Of a stretch of 64,000 nt of DNA, positions 17,721 to 26,426 are shown piece after piece. The stretch comes from Croceicoccus marinus (GTDB taxonomy: Bacteria; Pseudomonadota; Alphaproteobacteria; Sphingomonadales; Sphingomonadaceae). The notes below the pieces were generated by a model. That model did not search any database and was not told where the DNA came from. It saw nothing but the letters and a program-made list of their open reading frames with translations. How positions within the stretch are numbered: position 1 is the stretch's first letter; each line of letters begins with the position of its first letter. The stretch covers positions 248,001-312,000 of the forward strand of contig NZ_CP019604.1 in the NCBI RefSeq assembly GCF_001661675.2, written 5' to 3'. The translations under genes were made by a program, and so were the position numbers.

Positions 17721-18356
17721 TCAATCCTGCGGCTGCGGTGTGACGCGCAGATAAGGTTTTACCGTCTCCCAGCCTTTGGGGAATTTCTCACGCGCTTCTT
17801 CATCGCTGAGCGAAGGCACGATGATGACGTCCTCGCCCTGCTGCCAGTTCACAGGTGTGGCCACGCTGTGGTCCGCCGTCAGTTGCAGCGAATCGATAAT
17901 CCGCAAGATCTCTTCGAAATTTCGTCCCGTGCTCGCGGGATAAGTGAGCGTAAGTTTCACTTTCTTATCGGGACCGATGATGAACACCGAGCGGACGGTG
18001 AATGAATCATCAGCCTGCGGATGGATCATTCCATAGAGATCAGCGATTTCACGATCCGGGTCCGCGACCAGCGGAAAGTTGAGAGCATGACCCTGGGTTT
18101 CGGCAATGTCGCCCGCCCAAGCTCGATGATCTTCGAGCGGATCGACGCTGAGACCGATCACTTTGACGCCGCGTTTGTCGAATTCAGGCTTGAGGCGGGC
18201 AACCTCACCAAGTTCCGTCGTGCAAACAGGAGTGAAATCCGCAGGGTGCGAGAACAGCACCGCCCAGTCGTCACCCATCCATTCATGGAATTTGAGCGTG
18301 CCATCGGTTGTGTCGGCCTCGAAATCGGGTGCGGTGTCGCCAAGTTGAAGTGTCAT
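17721..18356 (-). CDS. 1-Cys peroxiredoxin (Prx6 type)
   Basis: A 211-residue AhpC/TSA-family protein. The peroxidatic cysteine is at position 45 in HPADFTPVCTTELGEVA, and no other cysteine is present, which defines the 1-Cys group. The C-terminal Prx extension (PVNWQQGEDVIIVPSLSDEE and FPKGWETVKPYLR) is complete. It reduces H2O2 and organic peroxides in the cytoplasm with an external thiol donor. A MerR-type dyad sits about 50-75 bp upstream. The gene lies downstream of lspA on the same strand but with its own 190-bp spacer. Confidence 0.93.
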   Translation of the reverse strand: MTLQLGDTAPDFEADTTDGTLKFHEWMGDDWAVLFSHPADFTPVCTTELGEVARLKPEFDKRGVKVIGLSVDPLEDHRAWAGDIAETQGHALNFPLVADPDREIADLYGMIHPQADDSFTVRSVFIIGPDKKVKLTLTYPASTGRNFEEILRIIDSLQLTADHSVATPVNWQQGEDVIIVPSLSDEEAREKFPKGWETVKPYLRVTPQPQD

Positions 18357-18401
18357 TGAAAATCTCCTGTGGTGAGCGCTAAAGCAACGCAGCTACACGT
18401 A

Positions 18402-18432
18402 CAGATGGGTGCTACAGTTGCTGTAGGTGCAA
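18402..18432 (-). promoter_or_regulatory. Candidate MerR-type operator upstream of the peroxiredoxin gene
   Basis: On the minus strand, a TTGCAC -35 is followed by a perfect dyad CTACAG-CAA-CTGTAG. With a 19-bp spacer the -10 would be CATCTG, which is weak. The dyad closely matches those upstream of the CDF genes at 25678 and 46697. Confidence 0.45.
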
Positions 18433-18549
18433 CCGAGATCGCGACCAAGCGGCGTTCAGACGCGATAGACGGCATCGCCAGCGTGCTGGTGTGGCGACCT
18501 TCCGCGCTATGCGGAAGCGTTCGTCTTTTCTCATTGCGTCCGGTCTTAA

Positions 18550-19029
18550 TCAGCTCGTATTCGCGCTGGTTTCAGGCTGGTCTTCGCCCACCAGGATCAA
18601 AAGCCCCAGTCCCGCTACGATCGCGACGTCGGCCAGATTGAATGATGGCCAATGAAAATTGTCCCAGTACAAATCGATAAAGTCCCTGACGGCGCCAAAC
18701 ATCAGCCTGTCTGCAACGTTGCCGAGCGCTCCGCCAATCGCCAAGCTCAAGCCGAGCGCATGGATGGGGGATCGGGTTCTCATCAGCCAAATCCCGAGCA
18801 TGCCCGAAAGCAGAACGCCGATCGCGATAAGGATCACGGGGGCTGCTCCACCGGCCAGTCCGAAAGCCACGCCGCTATTGGCGATGGCGACTAGATTGAA
18901 GCCCGGGAACACTGCGATCACGTTACCCGAACCAACCAAAGAATGCGCCCAGGTTTTCGACAATTGGTCGAGGCCGAAGCTAACCAGAATCAAAACGGGC
19001 GCAAGCCGTTTCGCCGCGCTCAAGGTCAT
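18550..19029 (-). CDS. lspA: Lipoprotein signal peptidase (accessory LspA)
   Basis: A 159-residue inner-membrane aspartyl protease with four membrane segments. The conserved blocks are present: the first around VAIANSGVAFGLAGG, then the catalytic aspartate regions GGALGNVADR and FNLADVAIVAG. It removes signal peptides from lipid-modified prolipoproteins. The ATG overlaps the aldehyde dehydrogenase stop by 4 bp. LspA copies often accompany lead/zinc/cadmium resistance genes (compare the LspA-like part of PbrBC), which suits this neighbourhood; it is probably additional to a chromosomal copy. Confidence 0.9.
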   Translation of the reverse strand: MTLSAAKRLAPVLILVSFGLDQLSKTWAHSLVGSGNVIAVFPGFNLVAIANSGVAFGLAGGAAPVILIAIGVLLSGMLGIWLMRTRSPIHALGLSLAIGGALGNVADRLMFGAVRDFIDLYWDNFHWPSFNLADVAIVAGLGLLILVGEDQPETSANTS

Positions 19030-20429
19030 CGGACGCTGGATGGTGCATTCACGACCACCATCTTTTCTTCGCTCATATCGGCCATCGTGTAACCGATACC
19101 GCCTGTTCCGAGACCCGACTGACGGCGTCCTGCGAACGGCATCCAGTCGACGCGAAATGCGGTATGATCGTTGACCATTACGGCTGACGCGGCCAGCGCT
19201 TCGACGCAGTAATCGGCCCAGGACATTCGGTCGGTAAACACAGCCGCCTGGAAGGCGTAGGGAAGCGCGTTCGCCTGCGTGATCGCAGCATCGACGTCGT
19301 CGTATCCGTAAATGCAGACCACAGGGCCGAACACTTCCTTCCGCGATACATCGGCGTCGTCGGGCGGATCGACAAGGACCGTGGGCTGGTAAAGGGTAGA
19401 ACCCGTGCGCTTACCCCCTGCGGCGAGCCTGCCGCCGCCCTGAACGGCTGCATCGACCCAGGATTCGACGCGGTCGACTTCGGCAGGACGAATGAGCGGA
19501 CCGCATTGGGTTTCCGCATTGGTCGGATCGCCCACCGTCAGCGCTTCTGCTCCCGCAGCGAGCTCGGCAGCGAAGTCCGGCAATTCGGCGCGCGGAACGA
19601 ACACGCGCTGCACCGAGACGCAGACCTGACCAGAATGATAAAAGCCCCCTTTCAGGAGCGGAGGAATTACCTTGGCGTGCGCAACGCTGTCATCGACGAT
19701 GACCGGGGCCGCGCCCCCATGTTCCAGCGCCAAGCGGGTGCCAGGGGCCAGTTTGGAGCGGAGCATCCAGCCAACTCTGGCCGAACCGATGAAGGAGAAG
19801 AACGCAGTTCGTGGATCGGTGACCATTTTTTCGGCGACCTCGTCCGAGCACGGCACGAAACGGCACCAATCTTCATTGAGTCCGGCTTCATAAAGGATTT
19901 CGACGAAACTCTTGCAGGAGAGGGGCGTGTCCTTGGCCGGTTTCACCAGTACAGGGCATCCGGTTGCAACCGCCGGTCCCACCTGATGGGCGATCAGGTT
20001 CAGAGGATGATTGAAAGCGGAGATCGCCACGACCGGTCCGATCGGCTCACGGAAAGTATAGGCTTTGCGTCCTGCCCCCGCCTGCGTCAGGTCCATCGGG
20101 ATTTCGCGCCCGCCGCTGGCGAATAATTCGTGTATGCACAGTTCGACGCTCTGAATGGCGCGACTGGTTTCCACGCGCGCGTCGATGATGGGTTTGCCGC
20201 CCTCGCGCGCAATCTGCATTGCCAGCGTCTCCGCGCGCTCGCGCATCAGCACGCTGGCGCGCTGCAGGATGGCGATGCGTTCATGGGCGGGGAGCCGCGC
20301 TTGCCGGTCTTCGTGCAGCGCGCGCGCCTCGTCGAGCCAACGATCGATTTGTGGCCAGTCGACCAGCTCCACGCTGCCAATGCATTCCTGGTCGTAGGGA
20401 TTGAGGACCTGCCACGTCATTGGGGACAC
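19026..20429 (-). CDS. NAD(P)-dependent aldehyde dehydrogenase
   Basis: A 467-residue ALDH-superfamily enzyme. The Rossmann part has EPIGPVVAISAFNHPLNLIA and VLVKPAKDTPLS. The general base lies in LALEHGGAAPVIVDD and the catalytic cysteine in GGFYHSGQVCVSVQRVF. KEVFGPVVCIYGYDD follows. It oxidises an aldehyde to an acid, but the substrate is unclear. It overlaps the upstream ThDP-enzyme gene by 13 bp and lspA by 4 bp, so the three are one operon. The ThDP partner could supply an aldehyde by decarboxylating a 2-oxoacid, which is inference from the pairing. Confidence 0.9.
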   Translation of the reverse strand: MSPMTWQVLNPYDQECIGSVELVDWPQIDRWLDEARALHEDRQARLPAHERIAILQRASVLMRERAETLAMQIAREGGKPIIDARVETSRAIQSVELCIHELFASGGREIPMDLTQAGAGRKAYTFREPIGPVVAISAFNHPLNLIAHQVGPAVATGCPVLVKPAKDTPLSCKSFVEILYEAGLNEDWCRFVPCSDEVAEKMVTDPRTAFFSFIGSARVGWMLRSKLAPGTRLALEHGGAAPVIVDDSVAHAKVIPPLLKGGFYHSGQVCVSVQRVFVPRAELPDFAAELAAGAEALTVGDPTNAETQCGPLIRPAEVDRVESWVDAAVQGGGRLAAGGKRTGSTLYQPTVLVDPPDDADVSRKEVFGPVVCIYGYDDVDAAITQANALPYAFQAAVFTDRMSWADYCVEALAASAVMVNDHTAFRVDWMPFAGRRQSGLGTGGIGYTMADMSEEKMVVVNAPSSVR

Positions 20430-22057
20430 TCCATCGCCTTCAGTTCATCGATCAGAACCTTGCGGTTCTCGGAATAATCCACCGGTAAGTCGATGAGGTG
20501 AACGCCGCCGCTTTCGAACGCTTCATTCAACGTCGGTACCAGTGCTTCGCTGCTCTCGATCCGGTGGCCCGTCGCACCATAACTCTTCGCATAGGCAACG
20601 AAGTCGGGGTTGGCGAAGCTCAGACCGTATTCGGGAAAGCCAAGTTCTTCCTGCTTCCATCGGATCATACCGTAAGCGGAATCATTGAGAATGAGTACGA
20701 CAAGGTTGAGGCCGAGCCTGACCGCGGTTTCCACCTCCTGCGAATTCATCATGAACCCGCCATCGCCGCATACGGCGAGCACGCGGCGCTCGGGCGACAG
20801 CATCGCTGCCATCATCGCCGAGGGGAGACCCGCTCCCATCGTCGCCAACGCGTTGTCGAGCAGAATGGTGTTGGGCTCATGCGCGATATAGTTGCGGGCG
20901 AACCAGATCTTGTAGATACCATTGTCGAGCGCGACGATATCATCCCGGCCCATGACCGTCCGCACATCTGCAACGATGCGCTGGGGCACCATCGGAAAGC
21001 GGCCATCGTCGCTGCCTTGGCGGATGTGCGCGGCGATATTTTCGTGGACATTGGCGTAGGCTGCCGGGTCACTAGGGTGTTTTCCGCGTAGCCGGTTTCC
21101 CAGTCGCTCGACAGATCCGGCAATATCGCCAATGACTTCCAGCTGCGGAAAATAGACCTGGTCGACCTCTGCGGCCTTGTAATTTATATGGATAACGGTG
21201 CGTCCGTCAGGCTCCATGTAAAAGGGCGGTTTCTCGACCACGTCATGGCCGATATTGACGATCAGGTCTGCGCGATCGATGGCACAATGAACATAGTCAT
21301 CCGACGATAGAGCCGCCGTTCCCAGATACAGGGGGCTTGCCTCATCGAGCACTCCCTTGCCCATCTGCGTATTAAAAAACGGAAATTGGGTATCGTCGAC
21401 GAACTTTCGGAGCGCCTTGCAGGCGCTACGTCGGTTGGCCCCGGCACCAACCAAAAGCAGCGGGCGATCGGCGGCGAGAATTCGCTCGGCAGCTTCGTCT
21501 AGCGCGGCATCTCCGGCCACCGCATATTGGCGGGGGTGGGGCGCAACGACCGGTTCGGAGGTTTCTTCCTCGGCAATATCTTCAGGCAGTTCCAGCAGAA
21601 CTGCACCGGGTCGCTCTTCCTGAGCTCTCCTGAAACCTTCGCGCACGAGCGAAGGAATGCGCTCCCCATTCACGATCTGCTTCGCCATCTTGCACAAGGG
21701 AGTGAAAAGCGAGACAACATCGACGATCTGGAACTGCGCCTGCTTCGAGACCTTGATGGGTTTTTGGCCGGTTATCATGACCAGAGGGAAAGCGCCCAGA
21801 GCGGCATAAGCTGCGGGCGTCGTGAGGTTTGTCGCCCCTGGTCCCAGCGTGGCAAGGCATACGCCGGCTTTACCGGTAAGACGTCCATAGGTTGCCGCCA
21901 TGAACCCTGCCCCTTGCTCGTGCCGGGTAACGATCAGACGGATCGACGAGGTCCGCAGTGACTCCAGAAGATCGAGGTTTTCTTCGCCCGGAACCGCGAA
22001 GATATACTCGACGCCTTCGGCTTCCAACGCGGCGACAAGAAGATCGGATGCTTTCAT
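20417..22057 (-). CDS. Thiamine-diphosphate-dependent enzyme, acetolactate-synthase-like
   Basis: A 546-residue protein with the three-domain ThDP fold. The PYR domain has the cofactor-activating glutamate in RHEQGAGFMAATYGRLTGK. The central domain follows, and the PP domain carries the GDG metal/ThDP motif (AVCGDGGFMMNSQEVETAVR and LILNDSAYGMIRWKQ). It resembles catabolic acetolactate synthases (AlsS type) without an FAD-linked small subunit nearby; other 2-oxoacid decarboxylases are possible. It starts 67 bp after the multicopper oxidase stop on the same strand and is coupled to the aldehyde dehydrogenase. A link to metal resistance is not obvious. Confidence 0.87.
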   Translation of the reverse strand: MKASDLLVAALEAEGVEYIFAVPGEENLDLLESLRTSSIRLIVTRHEQGAGFMAATYGRLTGKAGVCLATLGPGATNLTTPAAYAALGAFPLVMITGQKPIKVSKQAQFQIVDVVSLFTPLCKMAKQIVNGERIPSLVREGFRRAQEERPGAVLLELPEDIAEEETSEPVVAPHPRQYAVAGDAALDEAAERILAADRPLLLVGAGANRRSACKALRKFVDDTQFPFFNTQMGKGVLDEASPLYLGTAALSSDDYVHCAIDRADLIVNIGHDVVEKPPFYMEPDGRTVIHINYKAAEVDQVYFPQLEVIGDIAGSVERLGNRLRGKHPSDPAAYANVHENIAAHIRQGSDDGRFPMVPQRIVADVRTVMGRDDIVALDNGIYKIWFARNYIAHEPNTILLDNALATMGAGLPSAMMAAMLSPERRVLAVCGDGGFMMNSQEVETAVRLGLNLVVLILNDSAYGMIRWKQEELGFPEYGLSFANPDFVAYAKSYGATGHRIESSEALVPTLNEAFESGGVHLIDLPVDYSENRKVLIDELKAMECPQ

Positions 22058-22124
22058 GGAATGGTTCTCGCATTGGTGAGGGCCTGGAGGCTGTCGGTGG
22101 CAGGTCTTCTGCTCGGCTACTGAT

Positions 22125-23714
22125 TCAGGCTGTGACGGTGAATTGCCCCATCATGCCGGCATCTTCGTGCTCGAGGATGTGGCAGTGGTACATGTAAGGC
22201 AAATCCGGGTCGGTGTAGTCCTCGAACCGCAAAAGGAGCCGCACGGTCTCGCCCGGATAGACGACGACCGTGTCCTTTAACCCCTGTTCCGCCGCCTCAG
22301 GTGCCCGGCCGTTCCGGTCGAGGATACGGAACTGCACATCATGAATGTGGAACGGATGCGCCATCATCGAGGCATTCTCGACCTGCCAGATTTCGGTGGT
22401 ATTGACCCGCACTGTCTCGTCGATACGCTGCATGTCCATCGATTTGCCGTTGATGGTAAAACCGCCTCCACGCATCATGCGCATTCCCATGCCCATATCG
22501 AGAACGAAACGGCGCGTCCGGACCGCGTCGCCTGGATCGATCTGAGGCAAGGTAGCGAGCTGGCGCGGCATAGCGATCGCCCGCCTGCGGCTTGCGGCCG
22601 GCCGGATGTCCAGCACGGTAAAGCGACGCCTTTCATCCATCATACCGCCCATCATCCCATCGCGACGCTCCCGTTCGCCCATCATCCAATTGTCCACCGG
22701 CCGGTCGGAATCGCGCGTGGGTCCGGGCCCTCTCATTCCCCGGCCCCTATTTCCCATGCCCATGATTTCGAGCCCGTCCGCAAGCAGCGAAACCGGCCTT
22801 CCGTCGCTGACATCGACGATTACCTGCGCGCGTTCGCCCGGGGCGAGAACAACATTGTCGGTTGGCAGCGGCGCGGCGAGCAAACCGCCGTCGGTTCCGA
22901 TCTGATGGAAGCTGCGGCCATCGTCGAACCCGAAACGGTAAAAGCGTGCGTTCGAGCCATTGACCAGACGCAGCCGAAGGCGATCAGACTTTGCTTCAAA
23001 GACGGGTTCGACGATGCCATTGACCAGCATCGTATCACCCATCATCCCCATCATGACATTGTGCATACGTGTGGAGTAAATGAGGCTTCCATCGCTCGCG
23101 AAAGCGCGGTCCTGAACGACCAGCGGTATATCATCGATGCCATAGTCGTTTGGAAGGTCGAGCGCCTCGCTCGCGCTGTCGCGGACGTAGATCATTCCGG
23201 CCAGACCCTGATAGACCTGTGGCCCAGAGCGACGGTGCGCATGCGAATGATACCAGAACATCGATGCGCGCTGGCGGACATCGAAACGCGCGGTCCAGCT
23301 GCCTCCTGGCTCGATCGGTTGATGCGGTCCGCCATCGGCGCGCGCAGGCAGATGAAAGCCGTGCCAGTGGACGGTCGCCGTTTCGGATAGATCGCTCGTG
23401 ACATTCATCCGCACCGTATCGCCCGCGTTCAGTTCAAGCGTGGGGCCGAGATAGGGCTGGTTGATGCCGATGGTTGGCGTTTCGATCCCGTCAAAAAATT
23501 GCGAGACGCCGTGGCGCAGATTGAGATCGAAAACCCTCTCGCCGCCTTCTCGTTCGCCTGAATAAAGAGGAGGAATGAGAAGTTGCGAGCGTGCCGTTCC
23601 CGAAGCAAGCGTTGCTTTCTTGCCTATCAATAGGTCGCGCCCGGCATATGCGGCTATCCCCAATGCACCTGCGCCAAGCATCGCACCGCCAAGAATGGAA
23701 CGTCTGTCGATCAT
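22125..23714 (-). CDS. Multicopper oxidase (periplasmic, Tat-exported), Ftr1-linked
   Basis: 529 residues from the ATG at 23714, chosen because AGGAAAG lies just upstream and the N-terminus then reads MIDRRSILGGAMLGAG, a twin-arginine signal; an upstream ATG at 23798 overlaps the previous gene. All copper ligand blocks are seen: HWHGFHLPARADGGPH, FWYHSHAHR, AHPFHIHDVQF and MYHCHILEHEDAGMMG. A methionine-rich insert (GMGNRGRGMRG and MMGGMMDERR, about residues 320-370) suggests cuprous or metal-ion oxidase activity, as in CueO. It lies 26 bp downstream of the Ftr1-like gene, so a Fet3/Ftr1-like oxidase-permease pairing is likely. About half-way paralogous to 58491-60032. Confidence 0.93.
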   Translation of the reverse strand: MIDRRSILGGAMLGAGALGIAAYAGRDLLIGKKATLASGTARSQLLIPPLYSGEREGGERVFDLNLRHGVSQFFDGIETPTIGINQPYLGPTLELNAGDTVRMNVTSDLSETATVHWHGFHLPARADGGPHQPIEPGGSWTARFDVRQRASMFWYHSHAHRRSGPQVYQGLAGMIYVRDSASEALDLPNDYGIDDIPLVVQDRAFASDGSLIYSTRMHNVMMGMMGDTMLVNGIVEPVFEAKSDRLRLRLVNGSNARFYRFGFDDGRSFHQIGTDGGLLAAPLPTDNVVLAPGERAQVIVDVSDGRPVSLLADGLEIMGMGNRGRGMRGPGPTRDSDRPVDNWMMGERERRDGMMGGMMDERRRFTVLDIRPAASRRRAIAMPRQLATLPQIDPGDAVRTRRFVLDMGMGMRMMRGGGFTINGKSMDMQRIDETVRVNTTEIWQVENASMMAHPFHIHDVQFRILDRNGRAPEAAEQGLKDTVVVYPGETVRLLLRFEDYTDPDLPYMYHCHILEHEDAGMMGQFTVTA

Positions 23715-23740
23715 ATCGCTTTCCTGCGACCGGAGCGCCG

Positions 23741-25681
23741 CTAGCCGGATTCGGCTTGCGGCGTCCGCACTTGCAGGCCTTTCGTTCTGTTGCGCCAATA
23801 ACCCAGCGTGATCAGGGCGAGTGTGAGGATTTGCGCTGCCACCGGCTCGAGTGCTGGTGCAATGCCCAGAATCGGAACGCGGGGCAGGTCCGGAAGCGGG
23901 GTGATGCCCAGCAGACCGGCTTCCTGGAGGCCCGAAATGCCCTTCCCGGCCAGAACGACGGCAAGAATGCCGATCAGGATCGAGCTGTACGCGAAGAAGG
24001 TTCCGATCGGCAGTCGGCGGCTGTAGCGCAGCATCGCCCAGGCGATTAGTCCGAGCAACACGACTGCGGAGGCGGCGCCGCCGAGAATTGCGTCGGCATG
24101 CCCCTGAGTCCAGAGCGCCGCGAAGAAGAGAATCGTTTCAAAGACCTCCCGATAAACCACCAGAAACGCCAGCCCGAACAGAAACCATGCGGACCTGCGC
24201 GAGAGAGCGTGCTGCATGGTTTTCTGGATATAGCGTTGCCATTCGCCGGCCTGCGACTTGCCGTGCATCCAAATACCGACCGACAGCAGGACGAGCGCGG
24301 CAAAAAGCGATCCGAACCCCTCTACGAGTTCACGGCCTGCTCCACTTATGCCGATCAGGTAAGTCGCTGCCACCCAAGTCAGGCCACCGGCGACAAGGGC
24401 CGACAGCCATCCGCCATGGACGAAGGGCAGAACTTCCGTTCTCTCGGCCTTGCGCAGGAACGCGATCATCGCGATCACGATCAGCAATGCCTCGAGCCCT
24501 TCGCGCAACAGGATCGCAAAGGCTCCTGCGAATGCCGACGCCTCACTGGCATTGTCCGGGGCGAGGACCGTCTCGGCGCGGTAGAAAAGAACGTCGAGCG
24601 CATTCACCCTTTGGGCGACGGCGGCCAGCGGATCCCCGCGACCTATTGCCGCTCGAAGCTCCGCCATGCCGGTTTCGACAGATGCGAGCAGGTCTGCATC
24701 GCGCGTGCTTAAAACGGCTTCCAATGGTTCGAAGCCATCCAGATAGGCCGAGAGTGCGAGTTCGCGCGCTTCGGCCTCATTACCCGCTTCGTAAGCGGCA
24801 AGACTTTGCTGCAAGCGTTTGCGTGCCAAAGCGAGTGAGCCGGTCGTATCGCTCGCCATGGCTTCGGGATGAGCCCGCAAATAGGCCATAACGGCATCGG
24901 CACGCTCGGTGCTGATCGCCTCGCCAAGGGTTGCCGGCGTAAGGCCGGATAGAGCGGCGAGGTCAGGAATACGCGCCCGGATTTCCGGATCGTCGTTCCA
25001 GATCCGTCTGCCGCGCTCCACATCCTCAAATGCGATCGACCCTGAATAGTAGGCCAGGCTCCAGCGATCTTCCGCCCCGAGATCGGAAAAGCCCGGCATG
25101 GCCGTTCCCTCCAGACCCTGTCCAATGACCTGGTAGAGCGCGAAAGCGCTTCGCTCGCGGGCACGGACGACGTCGTCGAACGCGATTGGCGGGGGATCGA
25201 GTCCCTCTGCCGCGGGGCCGTCGCCTCCTCCGCTCACGCCATGACAGCTTGCGCAGTTCTGGGCGTACAGCGCGGCACCTCGCGCGAGGTCGGGTGCCGC
25301 CTCGGGAGCAAGCGGAACGGGAAACGCCGCGATCAGCTCGCTTGCCAATCTGCGCGCGTCTCGTGCGACGACAGCAGGCTCCACCTTCGTCGAGATTGAC
25401 TCGACGAGAGCCTCTGCCTCCGCAACCAGCTGGGCACGGTGCGCGTTTGCGGGCAGGGCAGCCATGCGTTCGGCTACCGAGGCAGAAAATTCCTGCATTT
25501 CGGCATACTCCAGCTCGTTCGTGACTTCACCGCCGCTAACGGCTTCGGTGTAATCCACGGCGATGTAATCGAGCAGGCGCCAGGTCGTCTGAACCGCGTC
25601 ATGCGTGCCTGCAGAAGCGGGCATTGCGACTGCGATCGACAGGAAAGCGATCAATTGGACCGCAAAAGCACGTAGCGTCAT
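23741..25681 (-). CDS. Ftr1-family iron/lead permease fused to a c-type cytochrome domain (PbrT-like)
   Basis: A 646-residue fusion. A signal peptide ending AMPASAG (about residue 25) is followed by a periplasmic region with a c-heme site CASCH at 143-147 and a probable axial Met195 (GTAMPGF). The C-terminal 260 residues form seven membrane helices with the two Ftr1 metal motifs, REGLE (393-397) and REVFE (511-515). Fusions of this layout include PbrT, the lead uptake protein of Cupriavidus. The start overlaps the CDF stop by 4 bp and a multicopper oxidase gene follows, so uptake probably depends on periplasmic oxidation. The metal (Fe or Pb) is not decided by sequence. Confidence 0.92.
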   Translation of the reverse strand: MTLRAFAVQLIAFLSIAVAMPASAGTHDAVQTTWRLLDYIAVDYTEAVSGGEVTNELEYAEMQEFSASVAERMAALPANAHRAQLVAEAEALVESISTKVEPAVVARDARRLASELIAAFPVPLAPEAAPDLARGAALYAQNCASCHGVSGGGDGPAAEGLDPPPIAFDDVVRARERSAFALYQVIGQGLEGTAMPGFSDLGAEDRWSLAYYSGSIAFEDVERGRRIWNDDPEIRARIPDLAALSGLTPATLGEAISTERADAVMAYLRAHPEAMASDTTGSLALARKRLQQSLAAYEAGNEAEARELALSAYLDGFEPLEAVLSTRDADLLASVETGMAELRAAIGRGDPLAAVAQRVNALDVLFYRAETVLAPDNASEASAFAGAFAILLREGLEALLIVIAMIAFLRKAERTEVLPFVHGGWLSALVAGGLTWVAATYLIGISGAGRELVEGFGSLFAALVLLSVGIWMHGKSQAGEWQRYIQKTMQHALSRRSAWFLFGLAFLVVYREVFETILFFAALWTQGHADAILGGAASAVVLLGLIAWAMLRYSRRLPIGTFFAYSSILIGILAVVLAGKGISGLQEAGLLGITPLPDLPRVPILGIAPALEPVAAQILTLALITLGYWRNRTKGLQVRTPQAESG

Positions 25682-26340
25682 TTGGAGGCGGCCTTTCCGA
25701 GAGCCGAAACATGCTGCGCGCGAAGTTCCTCGGTGGCACGCCGGACAATAAGATAGGCCGAATGCAGGAAGATCAGTGCGATCACCGCTGCGACCAGCAG
25801 ATCGGGCCAGGCTTGCCCGGTCCAGGCGACCAGGGCAGCAGCGATGATCACTCCGACATTGGCGATCGCGTCATTGCGGCTGAACAGCCAGATCGCGGAT
25901 ACATGTGCGTCGCCTTCGCGAAACCGCATCAGCACAAGCGCCGCCGCGATGTTGACTATCAAGGCTGCGACGGCGATCCCGCCCATCAAGCCGGCTTCCG
26001 GCGCGACCGCGTTAAGCGATCGCCAGACCGCCAGACCGATCACTCCGAGGCCTAGTACGCCCAGAAACAGCCCCTGTGCCAGCGCGACCCGGGCGCGCGT
26101 GCGGGCAGTCCACGCAAGAGCAAGGATGCCGATGAGCGTGATCGATCCATCGCCGATGAAGTCGAGAGCGTCGGCCTTGAGCGCTTGGCTGTCCGCCAGA
26201 AACCCGCCGAAGGCCTCGAAAACGCCAAAGCCCAGATTGAGCAATACGACGATCCAAAGGGCGCGGCGATAGGCGGGGTCTGCGCCTGCTCTTTGCGTAT
26301 CGCCTGTGCAGCCGCAATCCGATGTTTCGTTATTCGACAT
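25678..26340 (-). CDS. CDF-like cation transporter, first gene of the CDF-Ftr1-oxidase operon
   Basis: A 220-residue inner-membrane protein with about six helices. An N-terminal Cys pair (SDCGCTGD) could bind metal. The CDF signature is present in LADSQALKADALDFIGDGS, with the paired motif FSRNDAIANVGVIIAAA on helix five. The usual C-terminal cytoplasmic domain is missing, as in short members of the family. A strongly similar paralogue is at 46697-47314. The ATG begins 8 bp after the predicted -10, so the mRNA is probably leaderless. Divergent from a CadR/PbrR-like regulator. Likely exports Zn/Cd/Pb or similar cations. Confidence 0.9.
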   Translation of the reverse strand: MSNNETSDCGCTGDTQRAGADPAYRRALWIVVLLNLGFGVFEAFGGFLADSQALKADALDFIGDGSITLIGILALAWTARTRARVALAQGLFLGVLGLGVIGLAVWRSLNAVAPEAGLMGGIAVAALIVNIAAALVLMRFREGDAHVSAIWLFSRNDAIANVGVIIAAALVAWTGQAWPDLLVAAVIALIFLHSAYLIVRRATEELRAQHVSALGKAASK

Positions 26341-26347
26341 GAGGCAT

Positions 26348-26378
26348 TAGGTAACACCTCTAGCAACTGTAGGAGCAA
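26348..26378 (-). promoter_or_regulatory. MerR-type promoter of the CDF-Ftr1-oxidase operon
   Basis: On the minus strand: TTGCTC (-35), a 19-bp spacer holding the dyad CTACAGTTGCTAGAGG, and TACCTA (-10). The overlong 19-bp spacer with a central dyad is the hallmark of promoters activated by MerR-family sensors, and the dyad resembles PbrR/CadR sites. The regulator gene is divergent, 48 bp away. Confidence 0.8.
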
Positions 26379-26426
26379 GCCAAAATTGCGAATGGTTCGC
26401 GGTTTCGGAGCTGGAGGAGTGAGTTC

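Noticed and set aside
22341..23390. A 349-residue plus-strand frame
   Set aside because: Antisense shadow of the multicopper oxidase gene; no domain and no ribosome-binding site.
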